Source of the DNA: Bacilli bacterium
GTDB lineage: Bacteria > Bacillota_I > Bacilli_A > RFN20 > CAG-826
Direction: 5' to 3'
NCBI GenBank assembly: GCA_024693415.1
Contig: JAILKX010000068.1
Span: forward strand, 1-6,819
DNA length: 6,819 bases
In this document: piece by piece, positions 5,365 through 6,819 of the stretch
Layout of the letters: each line of letters opens with the position of its first letter
Position numbering within the stretch: position 1 is the first letter of the stretch
Notes under the pieces: model-generated
What the model was told of the DNA's origin: nothing
The model's input: the letters and a program-made list of their open reading frames with translations, nothing else
The model's database searches: none
Made by a program: the position numbers and the translations under genes

Positions 5365-6105
5365 ATGGCAGTCAATTACGTCATGCTCCGCAAGGAGATC
5401 AAATACTGCATGACCGCAGAGCAATACGCCGCCTTTTTGAAGCGGATCGAGGGGCATATGTTCCTCGACGAATACGGCACCACGTCGATCGCGTCCATCT
5501 ATTACGACACCAACACCGATCTATTGATCCGCCGCTCCATCGAGAAGCCGGCGTTCAAGGAGAAGATCAGGCTCCGCTCCTATGGGCTATCGAAGCCTGG
5601 CGGCAAATGCTACCTTGAGCTCAAGAGGAAGGCGCAGGGCATCGTCTACAAGCGGCGCATCGGCATCACCGAGGATCAGGCGAACCTCTTCATGGCCGGC
5701 GGATGCGGCCTATTGCAGGACGGTCAGATCCAGCGGGAGATCACCTACTTCCGCAACCTCTACAAATCGCTGAAGCCGCGCTTCCTCATCATCTATGAGC
5801 GAAACGCTTACTTCAATAAGGAAGACTCGCACCTCCGCATCACCTTCGACAAGGGGATACGATACAGAGCGACCGAGCTCAACCTCCACACCTCGATGGA
5901 AGGGATTCCGCTCCTTCCTGAAGGTTCAGTGCTGATGGAGATCAAGGCAATGAACCCCTATCCGATCTGGCTGCACGAAGCCCTAACCGAGCTCAGGATC
6001 TTCCAAGTCAGCTTCTCCAAAGTGGGCAACGCCTACAAAACAGAGCTCAACAAACTACTCGCGCATAAGCGCCAAAGCGCAGAAAGGAGCGCACAACATG
6101 TTTGA
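5365..6105 (+). CDS. VTC-domain protein, probable polyphosphate polymerase (triphosphate tunnel family)
   Basis: 246 residues, essentially a single VTC domain, related to the catalytic domain of yeast Vtc4, which makes polyphosphate from ATP. The tunnel motifs are visible in order: RKEIKY (9-14), SIYYDT (44-49), KIRLRSY (67-73), YLELKRK (83-89), YKRR (95-98), YERNAY (144-149), LRITFDKGIRYR (157-168), LMEIKA (190-195) and FSKV (217-220). These supply the alternating basic residues that hold the phosphate chain and the acidic ones (E11, E84/E86, D162, E192) that hold the metal. It has no transmembrane segment and no SPX domain, so it should be cytoplasmic or held at the membrane by a partner. 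The start is ATG 5365 with AAGGAGG (5349-5355) nine bases upstream. It overlaps the DUF4956 gene by 8 bases; bacterial VTC-domain genes are often beside DUF4956 genes, which supports a shared complex. A role as a tripolyphosphatase or other tunnel-fold enzyme cannot be excluded. The downstream two-component genes in the same operon suggest induced expression. Confidence 0.92.
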   Translation: MAVNYVMLRKEIKYCMTAEQYAAFLKRIEGHMFLDEYGTTSIASIYYDTNTDLLIRRSIEKPAFKEKIRLRSYGLSKPGGKCYLELKRKAQGIVYKRRIGITEDQANLFMAGGCGLLQDGQIQREITYFRNLYKSLKPRFLIIYERNAYFNKEDSHLRITFDKGIRYRATELNLHTSMEGIPLLPEGSVLMEIKAMNPYPIWLHEALTELRIFQVSFSKVGNAYKTELNKLLAHKRQSAERSAQHV

Positions 6106-6778
6106 TTCAATCTACTCAAGTCCCGCCACCGTCGGGCAAATGTTCTTGATGTTGGCGGTAGCCATCGCCACCGGACTCGCTACCAGCTTCATCATGAGCC
6201 TCAGGATGCGTTCCTCGCCGCGATTCTTCATCGTGACCTCGCTCATCCCCGCCGTCGTCGGCCTCATCACGGCCCTCACTAGCGATGGCGCCATCTCCAC
6301 CGCCGCCGCGGTCTCCGTCGCCGGCGCGTTCGCCCTCGTCAGGTTCCGTTCCGCCCAGGGCAACTCCGAGGAGATCATCGGCGTCCTCATCGCGATGGGC
6401 ATCGGCCTCGCCTGCGGCGCCGGATACGTCGCCTACGCCGCGATCTTCGGCATCGGAGCCGGCATCCTCTATGTCCTCATCTCCATGCTTCCGATCTTCG
6501 AGCACAAGGTCGGCAACGAGATCAAGCTCCTCCGCATCACCGTCCCCGAGGACCTGAACTACACCGAAGCCCTCGAGGAGAGCTTCAAGAACTTCACTTC
6601 CCAGCACTACCTCATCAAGGTCAAGACCACCAACATGGGAAGCCTCTTCAAACTCAACTACCGCATCAAGATGAAGAACCCCTCCGAAGAGAAGGAATTC
6701 ATCGACGAGCTCCGCGTCAAGAACGGCAACCTCGAGATCATGATCGAGCCCTACGCCGAATACGACTCCGGGCTCTGA
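6098..6778 (+). CDS. DUF4956-family membrane protein, partner of the VTC-domain enzyme
   Basis: 226 residues. The N-terminal ~130 residues are strongly hydrophobic, with helices at about 14-34, 42-62, 66-80 and one or two more within 92-131. Between them is the conserved-looking GAFALVRFRSAQGNSEEIIGVL region (76-97), which I recognise as typical of DUF4956; its Arg pair (R82, R84) lies at the membrane edge. The rest (about 140-226) is a soluble alpha/beta domain starting at EIKLLRITVPEDLNY and ending in IMIEPYAEYDSGL, predicted cytoplasmic. The start at ATG 6098 has AAAGGAG (6083-6089) eight bases upstream and overlaps the end of the VTC gene by 8 bases, so translation is probably coupled and the products probably act in stoichiometric amounts. 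The biochemical function of the family is, to my knowledge, not established. An anchor or translocation path for polyphosphate made by the VTC protein is a reasonable inference. No terminator is visible after it within the window. Confidence 0.88.
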   Translation: MFDSIYSSPATVGQMFLMLAVAIATGLATSFIMSLRMRSSPRFFIVTSLIPAVVGLITALTSDGAISTAAAVSVAGAFALVRFRSAQGNSEEIIGVLIAMGIGLACGAGYVAYAAIFGIGAGILYVLISMLPIFEHKVGNEIKLLRITVPEDLNYTEALEESFKNFTSQHYLIKVKTTNMGSLFKLNYRIKMKNPSEEKEFIDELRVKNGNLEIMIEPYAEYDSGL

Positions 6779-6805
6779 TGCAATAAGCAGCGCTTCCTCA
6801 AGCGG

Positions 6806-6817
6806 AAAAAGGAAGGG
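6806..6817 (+). promoter_or_regulatory. Possible ribosome binding site of a further gene beyond the window
   Basis: AAAAAGGAAGGG lies two bases before the right edge, about 30 bases after the DUF4956 stop, with no terminator between. It suggests the operon continues. In related Firmicutes clusters I would expect a CotH-type or other envelope protein here, but nothing of that gene is visible. Confidence 0.4.
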
Positions 6818-6819
6818 CA

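Noticed and set aside
6116..6607. Minus-strand ORF (163 codons), Asp/Glu/Gly-rich
   Set aside because: Complete antisense overlap with the well-supported DUF4956 gene; low-complexity composition reflects the complement of its codons.
1..6819. CRISPR array, insertion sequence or prophage genes
   Set aside because: No regularly spaced direct repeats, transposase motifs, integrase or terminal inverted repeats were seen.

Overview
The window looks like a chromosomal segment of a member of the Bacillota (Firmicutes), probably an uncultured Bacilli-type lineage. Three observations support this. Strong AAGGAGG-type Shine-Dalgarno sequences precede most genes. Genes are tightly packed and overlapping. 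The families present (OmpR/HK pair, VTC-domain protein with DUF4956 partner, MntE-like CDF, a SipW/TasA-like surface-protein tail) are ones I associate with gut Firmicutes. TGA is used as a stop by several genes, so this is the standard bacterial code and not the Mollicutes code. The taxonomic call is inference and has low resolution. All six supported genes are on the + strand, and none of the long minus-strand ORFs looks real.

Region by region: (1) Positions 3-716 hold the C-terminal part of a probable secreted/surface protein. It is open at the left edge, uses AT-richer codons than the rest of the window, and is closed by a perfect 10-bp hairpin terminator (773-801). (2) Positions 901-2977 hold a two-gene overlapping unit: an 8-helix membrane protein whose last third is a K+ channel pore (filter TTIGFGD), then a cation diffusion facilitator. 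The four transmembrane metal-site positions of the CDF read N-D-D-D, the pattern known from Mn2+ exporters such as MntE. A bulged hairpin with a T-tract (3051-3086) ends this unit. (3) Positions 2978-3370 are non-coding and unusually structured: a branched fold before the terminator, a possible three-way-junction RNA (3113-3159), a strong GC hairpin (3162-3197), then an AT-rich regulatory stretch with candidate promoter and operator sequences. (4) Positions 3371-6778 hold a four-gene operon: an OmpR/PhoB-type response regulator, its membrane sensor kinase (4-bp overlap), a VTC-domain polyphosphate polymerase-like enzyme, and a DUF4956 multi-helix membrane protein (8-bp overlap). A purine-rich tract at the right edge may be the ribosome binding site of a further gene outside the window.

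How the genes may work together: the kinase would sense an envelope or extracytoplasmic signal through its ~140-residue external domain and control the regulator. The regulator plausibly controls its own operon through the AT-rich site upstream. The VTC-domain protein has the basic/acidic tunnel motifs of the triphosphate tunnel family but no membrane segment. The DUF4956 protein co-translated with it could be its membrane anchor or conduit, like the membrane parts of the yeast VTC complex. This last link is inference. The channel/CDF pair is a separate ion-homeostasis unit (K+ and probably Mn2+).
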